A stretch of 64,000 nt of DNA from Calothrix sp. NIES-4105 (GTDB lineage: Bacteria; Cyanobacteriota; Cyanobacteriia; Cyanobacteriales; Nostocaceae). Of this stretch, positions 1 through 9,082 are shown in pieces. Position numbers and translations under genes: made by a program. The stretch covers positions 5,593,614 through 5,657,613 of the forward strand of contig NZ_AP018290.1 in NCBI RefSeq assembly GCF_002368415.1, given 5' to 3'. The notes under the pieces are model-generated. The model saw nothing but the letters and a program-made list of their open reading frames with translations, was not told where the DNA came from and searched no databases. Position 1 is the first letter of the stretch. Each line of letters opens with the position of its first letter.

Positions 1-2
1 TG

Positions 3-236
3 ATTGCTTTGATAGAAAAGTATGAAGAAGAAAACTATCCAATGGGTAATTCTAGCCCTTTGTCTTTGCTACTTCATTTAATGGAAGCGCGTTGTTTGAA
101 GCAGGCTGATTTAGTCGGTATTATAGGTTCTAGAGGTGTTGTATCAGAGATTATTAATGGAAAGCGAGAAATTAGCAAAGCACAAGCTAAATCTTTAGGT
201 GAGTTTTTTAATGTTGATTCAGGGTTGTTTATTTAG
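3..236 (+). CDS. HigA-like HTH antitoxin/regulator, C-terminal part (5' end outside window)
   Basis: The frame is open to the left edge of the window, so this is the 3' end of a longer gene; the TTG at position 9 is unlikely to be the true start. The visible part has the layout of the C-terminal half of HigA-type (COG5499) proteins: a YEEENYP linker, then an Xre-like helix-turn-helix (LLLHLMEARCLKQADL, IGSRGVVSEIINGKREIS). Members of this family usually bind their own promoter and neutralise a HigB toxin encoded upstream, which here would lie outside the window. Seen: the motif order and the truncation by the window edge. Inferred: the antitoxin role. A stand-alone regulator remains possible. 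Confidence 0.72.
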   Translation: MALIEKYEEENYPMGNSSPLSLLLHLMEARCLKQADLVGIIGSRGVVSEIINGKREISKAQAKSLGEFFNVDSGLFI

Positions 237-289
237 TGGCATACAGGAGCGGACACATCGACAGTCAGCGTGCAATCTATCTCAATTAA

Positions 290-970
290 CTACCTTGTTG
301 AATTTAATAATCCTTGTAAATCTTCCATACAATCTAGCTTATTGGCAAGAGCAATAGCCCGCTCCCATATTTTTTGATTAAACTCATTTTGCAAGAATTT
401 TTTCGCAATTATAAATGCGCTTTTGAAATCTTTGCTTGCTTCAAGCTCTTTTATTGTGTTCAAAGTTATGTCTCCCCACAAACTACTACAGTCTGTAGTT
501 TTCTGCCCCTGTGAATGGTTGTTCTGTCTTTCTGGTAGGATATGTGGAAGATTTTCTGAACCATTTACTGAATAGCTAGCTTCCGTATCTTCCCATATTG
601 GCTCAAGCGCTGTATATGCTTCTTCTAATGTCATACCTAGTTTGGCAGCTACAACTTTAAGCTTTTGGTTATCTATAATAATAGTGACTTCAAAATCAGC
701 TCCTAGCGCTTCTAAATATTTAAGTACTGATTCAAAAGTGTGGTCATTATTTGCACTTTCAAGTTTGGAAACCCAACTTTGTCCTATACCAAGCTTTTCT
801 GCTAGCTGTTTTTGAGTTAATCCTTTTAGCTGTCTAACTTCTCGCATAGCTTGAGTCAAAGCAATACGAAATATTTCTTGCCTTTCTACAAGACGTGTAG
901 AAGGTGTATCTGGAATTACTGAATTAAGGAAAAAGAGCGCATCACTGCCCAGATGTGGATTATGTGTCAC
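290..970 (-). CDS. XRE-family helix-turn-helix protein
   Basis: A 226-residue protein with one Cro/C1-type helix-turn-helix at about residues 43-95 (LKGLTQKQLAEKLGIGQSWV, then KLES). A DNA-binding regulator role is likely. The segment after the HTH (LEALGADFEVTI) is the short beta element often seen after the HTH in antitoxin-like Xre proteins. The remaining 120 residues are a helical tail I do not recognise. It is read divergently from the gene at 1062 with about 90 bp between them, so it could repress itself or that gene. No toxin partner is visible. It should not be equated with a named regulator. Confidence 0.75.
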   Translation of the reverse strand: MTHNPHLGSDALFFLNSVIPDTPSTRLVERQEIFRIALTQAMREVRQLKGLTQKQLAEKLGIGQSWVSKLESANNDHTFESVLKYLEALGADFEVTIIIDNQKLKVVAAKLGMTLEEAYTALEPIWEDTEASYSVNGSENLPHILPERQNNHSQGQKTTDCSSLWGDITLNTIKELEASKDFKSAFIIAKKFLQNEFNQKIWERAIALANKLDCMEDLQGLLNSTR

Positions 971-1061
971 TACTATTCTCCTTCTCTACTACTGCATCTC
1001 TCCTTTTCGCTGCGATGGCAATCTCCTCTCTTGGTATTTTACGACTTTTCTTTTTAAAGCC

Positions 1062-1991
1062 GTGCAATATAACCAGACGTTTTCCAACCAGCGCACTCGC
1101 AAAACTACAGCAAATAATAAAGCTACTACTGTAGCGCTAATAGTAAGAGTTAATCCACTTACAGGAATGGTTCAAGCAACTACGCCAAATTTATTTCCTG
1201 AGTGGGTATCATACCCGGAATTAATGGGACATTTAATTACTGAAAAATGGGAACCAGACTCTGAGAATGATGTAATTACAGATGACCTTAGTGATGAAGA
1301 AGCAAACAATATTAAACGCGACAGAAAATTAATTGATAAGTTTGTTAATGATTGTTTAAAAGATTGTCTAAGCACTGCAATAGGAGATGAAAAAAAACCT
1401 CGTGTATTATTTATGGCAGAAGCGCAAAACGCGCGTAAAATATTAACATGGCTGCAAAACCCTAATTTACCAGCAAACGATATACCAACAGCACTTGAAT
1501 TCACAGATTCTGAGAAAAATCGTTTGTGGTTAGTACGGTTGCGAGTAGCCAATAATTGCGAAGTGCCTGTTAGTATTATCAAAGGTTATTCTGGTAGCAG
1601 AGGTAGTGGAGTATTTAAATGGGAAAATGTATGTGAGCAACCTGAAACAGATATTTACTTAAGCTTGAGAAAACCATTGACAACAGAACAAGGCAAAAAT
1701 ACATTAAAAGTAAAGCAATCTCGTTTTGATGATGGTTATAGACAAGCAGGTAATCCTAGACTTTTAGAAATAGCTATCGTACATCATCCAGATATTGAGC
1801 AAGATAAACTAGCGATTTTTATTCATAACCTCAGAAATCGTTGGCCATATTTTGCTGATGATATTTCTCTACCCTTTCCTTTCCCTTTTGCTAGATCAGC
1901 AAAAGACTATGCAGTAAGTGCTAGAGATGTTATGAAGTTAGAAGATTTAAACGAGTCGGAAGAGACTGAAGATTTAGCTGACAGTAACTGA
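1062..1991 (+). CDS. RNase H-like C-terminal segment of a pPIWI_RE-type protein, apparently truncated
   Basis: A 309-residue reading frame starting at GTG with no clear ribosome site. From memory, its features match the C-terminal RNase H region of bacterial pPIWI_RE proteins (Pfam RNaseH_pPIWI_RE, formerly DUF3893): a first strand ending FMAEAQNAR (residues 117-125), a KQSRFDDGYRQ.GNPRLLEI block (218-237), and the closing HNLRNRW..FADDISLPFPFPFA (255-277). Full pPIWI_RE proteins are about 900-1000 residues with N-terminal X/Z and MID domains. These are missing, and there is no room for them before the divergent gene at 970. The usual partners, a REase and a DinG-like helicase, are also absent. 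It is therefore either a decaying remnant of a conflict system or a stand-alone derivative. Family assignment is moderately sure; function is unknown. Confidence 0.62.
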   Translation: MQYNQTFSNQRTRKTTANNKATTVALIVRVNPLTGMVQATTPNLFPEWVSYPELMGHLITEKWEPDSENDVITDDLSDEEANNIKRDRKLIDKFVNDCLKDCLSTAIGDEKKPRVLFMAEAQNARKILTWLQNPNLPANDIPTALEFTDSEKNRLWLVRLRVANNCEVPVSIIKGYSGSRGSGVFKWENVCEQPETDIYLSLRKPLTTEQGKNTLKVKQSRFDDGYRQAGNPRLLEIAIVHHPDIEQDKLAIFIHNLRNRWPYFADDISLPFPFPFARSAKDYAVSARDVMKLEDLNESEETEDLADSN

Positions 1992-2094
1992 CACGTTTAT
2001 TTGTAACATGGGATAGCAAACATTTCTATTGGGCAAGCGAGAGAAAGACTACTTATAAAACATATCGCAGAACTCGACACTTCCCAACAAAGCT

Positions 2095-2342
2095 AGACAT
2101 TTGAACCCCCCATATTCCATACGTCGATCTTTTCCCCCCTTGCTAAGGCTACGGTATACACACATCTTTAATAACCCTCTTCTTTTCCCCTCTTTGTGTA
2201 CGAGTGTGTCAAAGTGGTTTATCTCTTTAAGGAACCACAAAGGGCACAAAGGGCACAAAGGAAGAGAAGAAAGAAAAGAAAATTTTGTTTTAGAAACTTG
2301 TGTATACACTGTAGCTTGCTAAGGGGGTTAGGGGGGATCAAA
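2095..2342. repeat. Composite palindromic repeat, copy 1 (CACAAAGGG core, C-rich ends)
   Basis: This stretch holds no credible gene; the short open frames in it come from repeat sequence. It has CCCCCC-rich ends (AACCCCCCATATTCC near 2103, AGGGGGGTTAGGGGGGATC near 2322). Further in are GGTATACACA and TGTGTATACAC arms. The centre is a run of CACAAAGGG units next to TTCTTTTCCCC. A second copy in the opposite orientation lies at 55941-56170 with the same order of parts, including the TTTATCTCTTTAAGGAACC block. It looks like a non-coding mobile element (MITE-like). Confidence 0.7.
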
Positions 2343-2548
2343 ATTATAAACGGTACTACCTGTTATCGAAACCAGTAGTACTCACGGTGCCTGTTCAGCA
2401 GTACCCATGTTTTATATCTCAATACAAAGTCGATACGAACTCGATATACTCATGCGTGAACTCAATAGGCGCCACGTAAGAATGAGTTTAGCAGAGGTCA
2501 AACCAACCCTGCTTAAACTAAAACTCATTTGACACTATATATATAGTT
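2343..2548. other. Gene-free leader of the TPR gene
   Basis: About 200 bp between the repeat and the TPR gene. I see no gene and no clear terminator. The AT-rich TATATATAG just before the ATG at 2549 may be part of a promoter, but no reliable -35/-10 pair stands out. Confidence 0.4.
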
Positions 2549-3961
2549 ATGAAATTCGCCTTACCTACATTTTCCTCCGGAGCTTATACATTAGCTGCTT
2601 TATTACTGCTGGGTTTTGCGGCGCCGATGGTTACACCAATCTTTGCTTCTGAGAATACTGATGCTTGTAGTTCACTTGAATCAGCACGTCAAAATACACC
2701 TGAAGATTTGTCAAGCATAAGACGCTATCAACAGGAATGTGAAAAAGCCTCGCTTGATGGGGTTTCTTTAGCAACGCAAGCAATTCGTCTTAACCCTAAA
2801 GATGAAGAACTTTATTATCAGCGTGGAAACTCTTACCAGCAACTTGGTAATTACAAAGCAGCAGTGGCAGACTATACCGAAGTTATTAACTTAAATACAG
2901 GTAGGTTTGGTTACAGTCGTAGTGCATACTGGCAAAGAGCTAGGGCTTATGACAAGTTAGGCGAAAAGCAGAAAGCTATCTCAGATTTAAATAAATTGAT
3001 TGGTAATGATAGTATTAATACAGATGATTACTTATTAAGAGCTAGACTTTACAAGGATTTAGGGGATAAAGAGAAAGCCATTGCTGATTACAAAGCCGTA
3101 GATAAAATTTTGCAGCAAGGGCTAAATGGAGTTTTCGGCAATGGTCTTATGGATTCTCATTATGAAGTAATGTTAAATAAAGCCAGGAATGAATTATCAC
3201 AAATAGGTGTATCACTTCCAGCACCACAGCTTAAAACTCGTGAGCTTTTACAATCAATCCCCAAAATCGAAGTTGAGCGAGCATTAAATTTAGCAGGTTT
3301 TACTCCTCAAAATCCAGTTATTCAGCAATTTGACGCTCAACTTCAAGAAAAGTACAAACAACTAGCCATATCACAACCTCAACCATATAAAGGGACGCTA
3401 AAAGCCCTGGTATCAAATGCTGCATATGAGAAACTTGATGGTATTGAGAAAGAGCGCGCGCAACTTATAAAGCAGTTTACCCCAGATCATCCAACAATCA
3501 AATCAATTGACACTCAGATAAATGAATTAAAAATATTGGCTGACCGTAATAAGCATGTTCCGTCTGACTCAGACAACCAGCAAAGTTATTCAAAAGAAGA
3601 ACTACAAGAAATGCTGCAATGGGAAGATAAGATGACGGAGGAGTTATTTAAATACTGGTTTAAAGGTGTAGAAATGGCGCCAGAACAAGAAAAGTTTGCA
3701 CGCGCGGAACATGCGAGTTACCATCAAGAACTAAAGAAATTTGGTGCAGAGAATAGAGATGTGGTGCTATCAGGTGCTTTTAATTCCTGGCTTATGGGAA
3801 ATGGGCGTTACATATGGACTGGTACTAAAGCATTAGAATTTGAGGAAAATTTCTTGAAGCGTTTAGAAAGTGGGATGAGTAAACAGCAGGTTCAACAAGT
3901 TAGAGAAAGATTACATAGCATAAGACGCGCGGTACAACTTGGTATTCCTGAACAAAGCTAG
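2549..3961 (+). CDS. Exported tetratricopeptide-repeat protein
   Basis: A 470-residue protein. The first ~34 residues form a signal peptide (hydrophobic TLAALLLLGFAAPMVTPIFA, probable cleavage after the Ala/Ser before ENTDA). TPR units follow at about residues 80-200, with recognisable YYQRGNSYQQLGNYKAAVAD and YWQRARAYDKLGEKQKAISD helices. TPRs act as protein-protein scaffolds, here presumably in the periplasm. The C-terminal half (about 220-470) is helical, charged and unrecognised. It ends about 150 bp before the AAA-WD40 gene on the same strand. Co-expression is possible, but a palindromic repeat lies between them. Confidence 0.82.
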   Translation: MKFALPTFSSGAYTLAALLLLGFAAPMVTPIFASENTDACSSLESARQNTPEDLSSIRRYQQECEKASLDGVSLATQAIRLNPKDEELYYQRGNSYQQLGNYKAAVADYTEVINLNTGRFGYSRSAYWQRARAYDKLGEKQKAISDLNKLIGNDSINTDDYLLRARLYKDLGDKEKAIADYKAVDKILQQGLNGVFGNGLMDSHYEVMLNKARNELSQIGVSLPAPQLKTRELLQSIPKIEVERALNLAGFTPQNPVIQQFDAQLQEKYKQLAISQPQPYKGTLKALVSNAAYEKLDGIEKERAQLIKQFTPDHPTIKSIDTQINELKILADRNKHVPSDSDNQQSYSKEELQEMLQWEDKMTEELFKYWFKGVEMAPEQEKFARAEHASYHQELKKFGAENRDVVLSGAFNSWLMGNGRYIWTGTKALEFEENFLKRLESGMSKQQVQQVRERLHSIRRAVQLGIPEQS

Positions 3962-4025
3962 AAATTTTATTCCTTTGCAATTTTTTTAGGATAACCATTT
4001 AACCAACGGTTTCAAATCATTGCCT

Positions 4026-4054
4026 GTAGAGACGCGATTAAATCGCGTCTCTAC
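4026..4054. repeat. Palindromic repeat, GTAGAGACGCGAT family
   Basis: A near-perfect 29-bp palindrome: GTAGAGACGCGATT followed by its inverse ending CGTCTCTAC. Relatives lie at 25042-25070, inside the gene at 25431-25459, at 40810-40848, 52617-52642, and as a half copy near 60900. As RNA it would form a strong hairpin, but there is no T-run to make it a standard terminator. Confidence 0.85.
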
Positions 4055-4108
4055 GCGGATATAATTTTTTACAATTCATATGCGGGTATAAATTAAATAA
4101 TACAACCA

Positions 4109-7100
4109 ATGAGCAATCATTTTTCATATAAAGTTGGTGGCAGTCTTACAGAAGATGCCCCAAGTTACGTAGTTAGACAAGCAGACTCTGACCTATATAA
4201 TGAATTAAAAGCTGGTAACTTTTGTTATATTTTTAATTCCCGACAAATGGGTAAAACTAGCTTGCAAGTTCGTACTATCAAACGACTGCAAGCGGAAGGA
4301 ATCGCTTGTACTACAATAGATGTTTCTGGACGCAGTGGTAAAGATATTAACCCAGAACAGTGGTATGCGGGTATTGTCTACACATTGGTTGCTAACTTTC
4401 AAATAGCCAACCCCAGTGAATTTATTAGAACCTGGTGGAAACAAAATTGCGAACTATCTCCTTTACAACGTCTAGATATATTTGTCCAAGAGTTATTATT
4501 AGAAACAATCAAAAGTCAAATCGTAATTTTTATTGATGAGATAGATAGTATTTTAAGTCTAAGCTTTCAGGGAGATGATTTTTTTGCTTGGATTAGAAGT
4601 TGTTATGAAAAGCGCAATTTAAATTCTGAATATAATCGTTTAACTTGTGTTATTATTGGAGTAGCAACACCAAGCGATTTAATTGCTGACAAAGTACGAA
4701 CACCCTTTAATATAGGTCGTGCAATTCAACTTGATGGCTTTAAGATACATGAAATTTCACCTCTAGCAGCAGGGTTAATAGGAAAAATTGAAAACCCACA
4801 AGCGATTTTACAAGAAGTTTTAGCTTGGACTGGGGGACAACCCTTTTTGACACAAAAATTATGTGATTTGTTAGTTACTTCTCAACAAGCAAATTATACT
4901 TATATCAACGATATTGTGGCAAAGCTTCTTGAAAACTGGGAATCACAAGATGAACCACCCCATTTAAAAACAATCAGAGATAGAATATTGATGAGCAAGC
5001 AAAATACAGGCGCCTTGCTTGGTTTATATCAAAATATCTTACAATTAGGACAAATACCTGCTTCGGATAGTCCAGAACAAATTGAATTACGATTATCGGG
5101 ACTTGTTGTAGAGCAAGATGGATATTTAAGGGTTTATAACCGCATTTATGCAACCGTTTTTGATTTACATTGGGTAGAAAAAGCTTTAGGTAATTTAAGA
5201 CCTTATTCAGAAGCATTATCAGCTTGGTTTGCCTCAAACTGTCAAGATAATTCTAGATTACTCCAAGGGTTAGCACTAGAAGAAGCAAAAAATTGGGCAG
5301 CTAATAAAAGTTTAACTGAACAAGATTATCAGTTTTTAACAGCTAGCCATGAATTAGAAAAACAAGCAATAAGTAACGCATTAGCACTTCAAGAAGAAGA
5401 AAGCCGTATTTTGACACAAGCCAATGATACTTTAAAAGCGGCGCAATATAAAGCTAAAAGACAAATCCGCATAGGTGCCGGAGTTTTCATTTGCTCTATA
5501 ATTGGAGCAGCTATTGCCTTTACCGGAGCAACTAAACAATTACAAGAAGCTCAAGAAGGTACAAAAATAGAACAAGCAGGAGTTGCAGCAATACGACAGT
5601 TTGAAACTAAGCAAATTGAATCTTTAGTAACAGCTATAGATGCAGGACAAAGATTAAAACGACTTGTACAAAATAGACCTCTAGAAAAATACCCTGCAAC
5701 TAGTCCACTTTTAGCCTTGCAAACAATTACCGATAATATCCGCGAAGTTAAACAATTTGTGCCTCATCAAGAAGATGTTACGAGCCTAAACTGGAGCCAT
5801 GATGGAAAGTATATTATCACAGCTTCTAGGGATAATACTGCTCGCATTTGGGATTTATCGGGTAAGCTAATAACAGAACTAAAAGGACATAAAGGAGGTG
5901 CTTTTAATGCTCAGTTTAGTTCGGATGATAAGCATATTATCACTATGTCATCTGATGATAGAACAGTTCGTGTCTGGAATCGTTTGGGTAAACAATTAGC
6001 AATATTGAAACATCAAGGATTTATAACAAGCGCCAGTTTTAGTCCCGATGGTAAACGTATAATTACAACTTCTGAAGAATCATCTGTAAGTTCGGATGGT
6101 AAAAATATTGTCAGTAGCATTAATGATAAAACCGCGCGCGTCTGGGATTTATCTGGTAATTTATTACTACAACTCCAACATCCAAGTAGAGTTAATAACG
6201 CTACTTTTAGTCCAGATAGTAAATATATTCTCACTGCTTCTAATGATAGAAAAGCGCGCGTTTGGGATGCATCAGGTAAACTTTTCACCACGCTACCAGA
6301 ACATAAAAAAGAAGTGATAAGGTCTTATTGGAGTCCTGACGGAAAATATATTTTAACTATCTCAGATAGTGCATACCTGTGGGATAATACAGGCAAGCAA
6401 ATCAGGCAATTTCAAGTAAACAGCCAATGGGCAATTGCTGATGCTAGTTTTAGTCCCGATAGTAAACTAATTTTTGTATCCGCTAATGAAAAAACTCTCC
6501 TTTGGGATTTATCAGGTAGGATAATAAGAGAAATCGAAAATCAGAAAGTATTAAATAACCATGTAGAATTTAGTCCTGATAGTCAAAAAATTTTTACAAC
6601 TGATGACACAATAAAAGTGTGGGATATCAGAGATGAAGCTTTCAAAGCATGGGACTTATCTAATGATTTAATTACCACAATACCAGGAAGTCAGAGAAGT
6701 CCTCGTTGGAGTCCCGATGGAAAATATATTGTTACTTATGGAGAAGACAGAACCATCCGTCTTTGGGACTTATCCCATAGGGTACCAGCAACAACAATCC
6801 TCAAATCACAAGATTTTACTATGGGACTAAGTTGGAGTCCAGATAGTAAATATATAGTTACCCCAACCAGAAAATCTGTATTAATTTGGGATAAATATGG
6901 TAAACAACTAGGAAAATTTACAGGACATACCGATGTCATTAGTAGCGCTAGCTTTAGTCCAGATGGAAAGCGTATTGTTACTGCATCGCATGATAAAACA
7001 GCGCGCGTTTGGGATGCTTCTGGAAAACAACTATTATTGCTTCTCAAGCATGAGGATGCATTATTACACGCAGCTTTTAGTCCAGATGGGAAGTATATTC

Positions 7101-7858
7101 TAACTACAACAAACAATGATAGTAATAAGCAAACTAAAATTTGGTCTGAGTCAGGTCAATTAATAAGTACATTCCCAGCCAGAGGTATGACTTGGAGTCC
7201 TAATAGTAAATATATTATGGCTACGTATAATTCTGACGGCAAAACCTACTCTACTTTGTGGAATCTTGCGGGCAAAAAAATACTAGAATTACCAGGAAGT
7301 AGAAATAGTTTTTTCGGCGCCAGCTTTAGTCCAGATGGTGAGCGTATAGTTACAACAGAAGGAGAAACAGCAACCATTTGGAACACATCTGGAGAAAAAT
7401 TATCAGAATTCAAAGCAAATAAAGAGATTTATAACGCTAGTTTTAGCCCCGATGGCAAACAAATTATTACAGCTTCCCCAGATAGCAAAATTATTATTTG
7501 GGATACTTCAGGTAAACCAATAATGGAAATACCGCATCCAGATATAGTTGTATACGGCAAATTTAGCCCAGACGGTAAGCGCATGGTTACAGTGTCAAAC
7601 GATAAAACTCGTATCTGGGATACATCAGGTAGACTACTTGCAGAATATAAATACTCATCCGTATTTGTATCGCCAGTCAATTTCAGCCCTGATGGTAAAT
7701 ATATTCTTGCTCAAGTTGCTGCTCATTCTCCTGACGTACTAATTTGGCGCCTTGACGACTTAGATGCACTTTTAACGCGCGGGTGCAACTGGTTAAAAGA
7801 TTATCTGACTACCCAACCTCAAATGCAAGAAAAATTAAAAGCTTGTTCAAGTAAATAA
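4109..7858 (+). CDS. AAA-like ATPase fused to WD40 beta-propellers (AAA_35 / WD40)
   Basis: A 1249-residue protein in three parts. Residues 1-350 are an AAA-like (PF14516 type) P-loop domain with Walker A SRQMGKTS (about 45-52) and Walker B IVIFIDEIDS (about 138-147). A helical region follows, with one membrane-spanning segment at about 452-470 (IGAGVFICSIIGAAIAFTG). From about residue 550 to 1215 there is a long series of WD40 blades, each with an FSPDGK turn and a WD ending, enough for two or more propellers. One blade near residue 655-685 is shortened, with two SPDG/SSDG turns run together. Such proteins are common in filamentous cyanobacteria and are thought to be nucleotide-dependent signalling scaffolds. 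The ligand cannot be told. Start ATG 4109 gives the usual N-terminus. Confidence 0.9.
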   Translation: MSNHFSYKVGGSLTEDAPSYVVRQADSDLYNELKAGNFCYIFNSRQMGKTSLQVRTIKRLQAEGIACTTIDVSGRSGKDINPEQWYAGIVYTLVANFQIANPSEFIRTWWKQNCELSPLQRLDIFVQELLLETIKSQIVIFIDEIDSILSLSFQGDDFFAWIRSCYEKRNLNSEYNRLTCVIIGVATPSDLIADKVRTPFNIGRAIQLDGFKIHEISPLAAGLIGKIENPQAILQEVLAWTGGQPFLTQKLCDLLVTSQQANYTYINDIVAKLLENWESQDEPPHLKTIRDRILMSKQNTGALLGLYQNILQLGQIPASDSPEQIELRLSGLVVEQDGYLRVYNRIYATVFDLHWVEKALGNLRPYSEALSAWFASNCQDNSRLLQGLALEEAKNWAANKSLTEQDYQFLTASHELEKQAISNALALQEEESRILTQANDTLKAAQYKAKRQIRIGAGVFICSIIGAAIAFTGATKQLQEAQEGTKIEQAGVAAIRQFETKQIESLVTAIDAGQRLKRLVQNRPLEKYPATSPLLALQTITDNIREVKQFVPHQEDVTSLNWSHDGKYIITASRDNTARIWDLSGKLITELKGHKGGAFNAQFSSDDKHIITMSSDDRTVRVWNRLGKQLAILKHQGFITSASFSPDGKRIITTSEESSVSSDGKNIVSSINDKTARVWDLSGNLLLQLQHPSRVNNATFSPDSKYILTASNDRKARVWDASGKLFTTLPEHKKEVIRSYWSPDGKYILTISDSAYLWDNTGKQIRQFQVNSQWAIADASFSPDSKLIFVSANEKTLLWDLSGRIIREIENQKVLNNHVEFSPDSQKIFTTDDTIKVWDIRDEAFKAWDLSNDLITTIPGSQRSPRWSPDGKYIVTYGEDRTIRLWDLSHRVPATTILKSQDFTMGLSWSPDSKYIVTPTRKSVLIWDKYGKQLGKFTGHTDVISSASFSPDGKRIVTASHDKTARVWDASGKQLLLLLKHEDALLHAAFSPDGKYILTTTNNDSNKQTKIWSESGQLISTFPARGMTWSPNSKYIMATYNSDGKTYSTLWNLAGKKILELPGSRNSFFGASFSPDGERIVTTEGETATIWNTSGEKLSEFKANKEIYNASFSPDGKQIITASPDSKIIIWDTSGKPIMEIPHPDIVVYGKFSPDGKRMVTVSNDKTRIWDTSGRLLAEYKYSSVFVSPVNFSPDGKYILAQVAAHSPDVLIWRLDDLDALLTRGCNWLKDYLTTQPQMQEKLKACSSK

Positions 7859-7906
7859 TTTTATATTGTGGCATAGGCGTCCTCGCCTGTGCAGTTCAAA
7901 CTTACC

Positions 7907-7938
<32 letters not shown>

Positions 7939-8010
7939 GGGGATAAGAGAGATTTTAGATTGGCGCCAAAACTCTACAATTCATGAAATAGACTAGTAGC
8001 CAAAGGTAAG

Positions 8011-8025
8011 GTGGGCAGTGCCCAC
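8011..8025. repeat. Palindromic repeat GTGGGCAGTGCCCAC, copy 1
   Basis: A perfect 15-bp palindrome around a central A/T, flanked by AAG on the left and CCTACG on the right. The same core occurs at 11945, 19741 and 43381, always between genes or at a gene end. It is typical of REP-like elements. Confidence 0.85.
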
Positions 8026-8057
8026 CCTACGATTACGATAAGCTTTTCAGTTCAAAT

Positions 8058-8969
8058 TTAATTACTTTCATCCCAATCTGTCATAAATTCCCATTCGTCA
8101 TCATTTTCTTCTAAAGTTTCTGTTTGCTGAATAACTGGTTCTCTACCTTGGAGTAAGTTATCATAGGCGCCTGAGTCAATCCACTTTAACAGTTCAGATG
8201 CTCGCATTACAGCCCAAGGAAAAGTATATTCCATAAAACTGAAAGTTTTGGCAAATTTACTTAAATTATCAAGTTTGTCTAATTCAAAAGCACGAGCTTG
8301 TATCTCAAAATCATTGATTGTATCTTCATTAAGATAATCAGATGGTAAACCACCTATTTTCATTAAGGTTGTAATCGCAACATCTTTATCTTGACAAGCT
8401 AATAAACCCGCACGGTCGGCGGTAAATTCTGACATTATCATCCAATTATATAATGCAATTTCTAAACCGTTTGCCGCTAATCCACCCATACCAAGCGTTG
8501 TGGCGCCTATTATATTTTTGATTACGGGCATGACTTTAGCCATTTGCTGATATGCTAAATATTTACCCTTAATCAGAGCAACTTCGTGTCCAAACAAAAA
8601 CATTAACTCATTACGGGAAAGCCATTCCATCCCCTCTAAGTTAATACCAACAACTGGCTTTTCTACTCCTATTGCATAAGCTTGAATATGTCCAGTTCCG
8701 CGAAATACATAAAGTTCTGGAATTGGCGTAACATCTAAAATATTACAAGTTTCAATCATCGCATCATGAAGAAGCGGAAAATTACGAGATGTAACTTTGA
8801 AGTCACCACCCATTACTTGCATGTGCAGTAACTTATCAATTCCAAATTCGTTGACTTTCTTCAGCAACGTGGGTAGCACAGGTGTGCGTTCTAATGACAT
8901 CAGCGCTCTACGGTCAGCTGGATGTTCGTAAACTTGTGTTTTTAAGCCTGGAAATTGTATTCTTGCCAT
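8058..8969 (-). CDS. M48-like metallopeptidase homologue with degenerate zinc site
   Basis: A 303-residue protein resembling the compact M48 (Ste24/HtpX-like) peptidases of cyanobacteria. The family zinc motif is HExxH followed downstream by a Glu. Here the motif reads FGHEVALIKG, so the second histidine is replaced by leucine (CTG). The later ligand-type motif SEFTADRAGLLA, about 65 residues on, is intact. Loss of one zinc histidine predicts weak or no proteolysis, so this may be a pseudoenzyme. No signal peptide; two weakly hydrophobic stretches (VMPVIKNIIGATTLGMGG). The acidic tail EENDDEWEFMTDWDE could bind a partner. It sits head to head with the kinase gene at 9083 across 113 bp, so a shared regulatory region is possible. 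Confidence 0.82.
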   Translation of the reverse strand: MARIQFPGLKTQVYEHPADRRALMSLERTPVLPTLLKKVNEFGIDKLLHMQVMGGDFKVTSRNFPLLHDAMIETCNILDVTPIPELYVFRGTGHIQAYAIGVEKPVVGINLEGMEWLSRNELMFLFGHEVALIKGKYLAYQQMAKVMPVIKNIIGATTLGMGGLAANGLEIALYNWMIMSEFTADRAGLLACQDKDVAITTLMKIGGLPSDYLNEDTINDFEIQARAFELDKLDNLSKFAKTFSFMEYTFPWAVMRASELLKWIDSGAYDNLLQGREPVIQQTETLEENDDEWEFMTDWDESN

Positions 8970-9082
8970 AAGTTTATTGTATTTTTTAAGTTTAAAAGCA
9001 AATTTCCGGAATTTGGATAAAGCAAAGTGAAGTTAAATAAATATTTATTATAGGATATGTAGCCTTTAACCAACGGAAGTCT

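Noticed and set aside
2049-2378. Three short open frames (60-86 codons) on both strands
   Set aside because: They consist of repeat sequence (CACAAAGGG units, C-rich ends), overlap each other and have no protein features.
6013-7680. Several minus-strand frames inside the WD40 region and the giant surface protein
   Set aside because: They recur with the repeat period of the real gene and are plain shadows.
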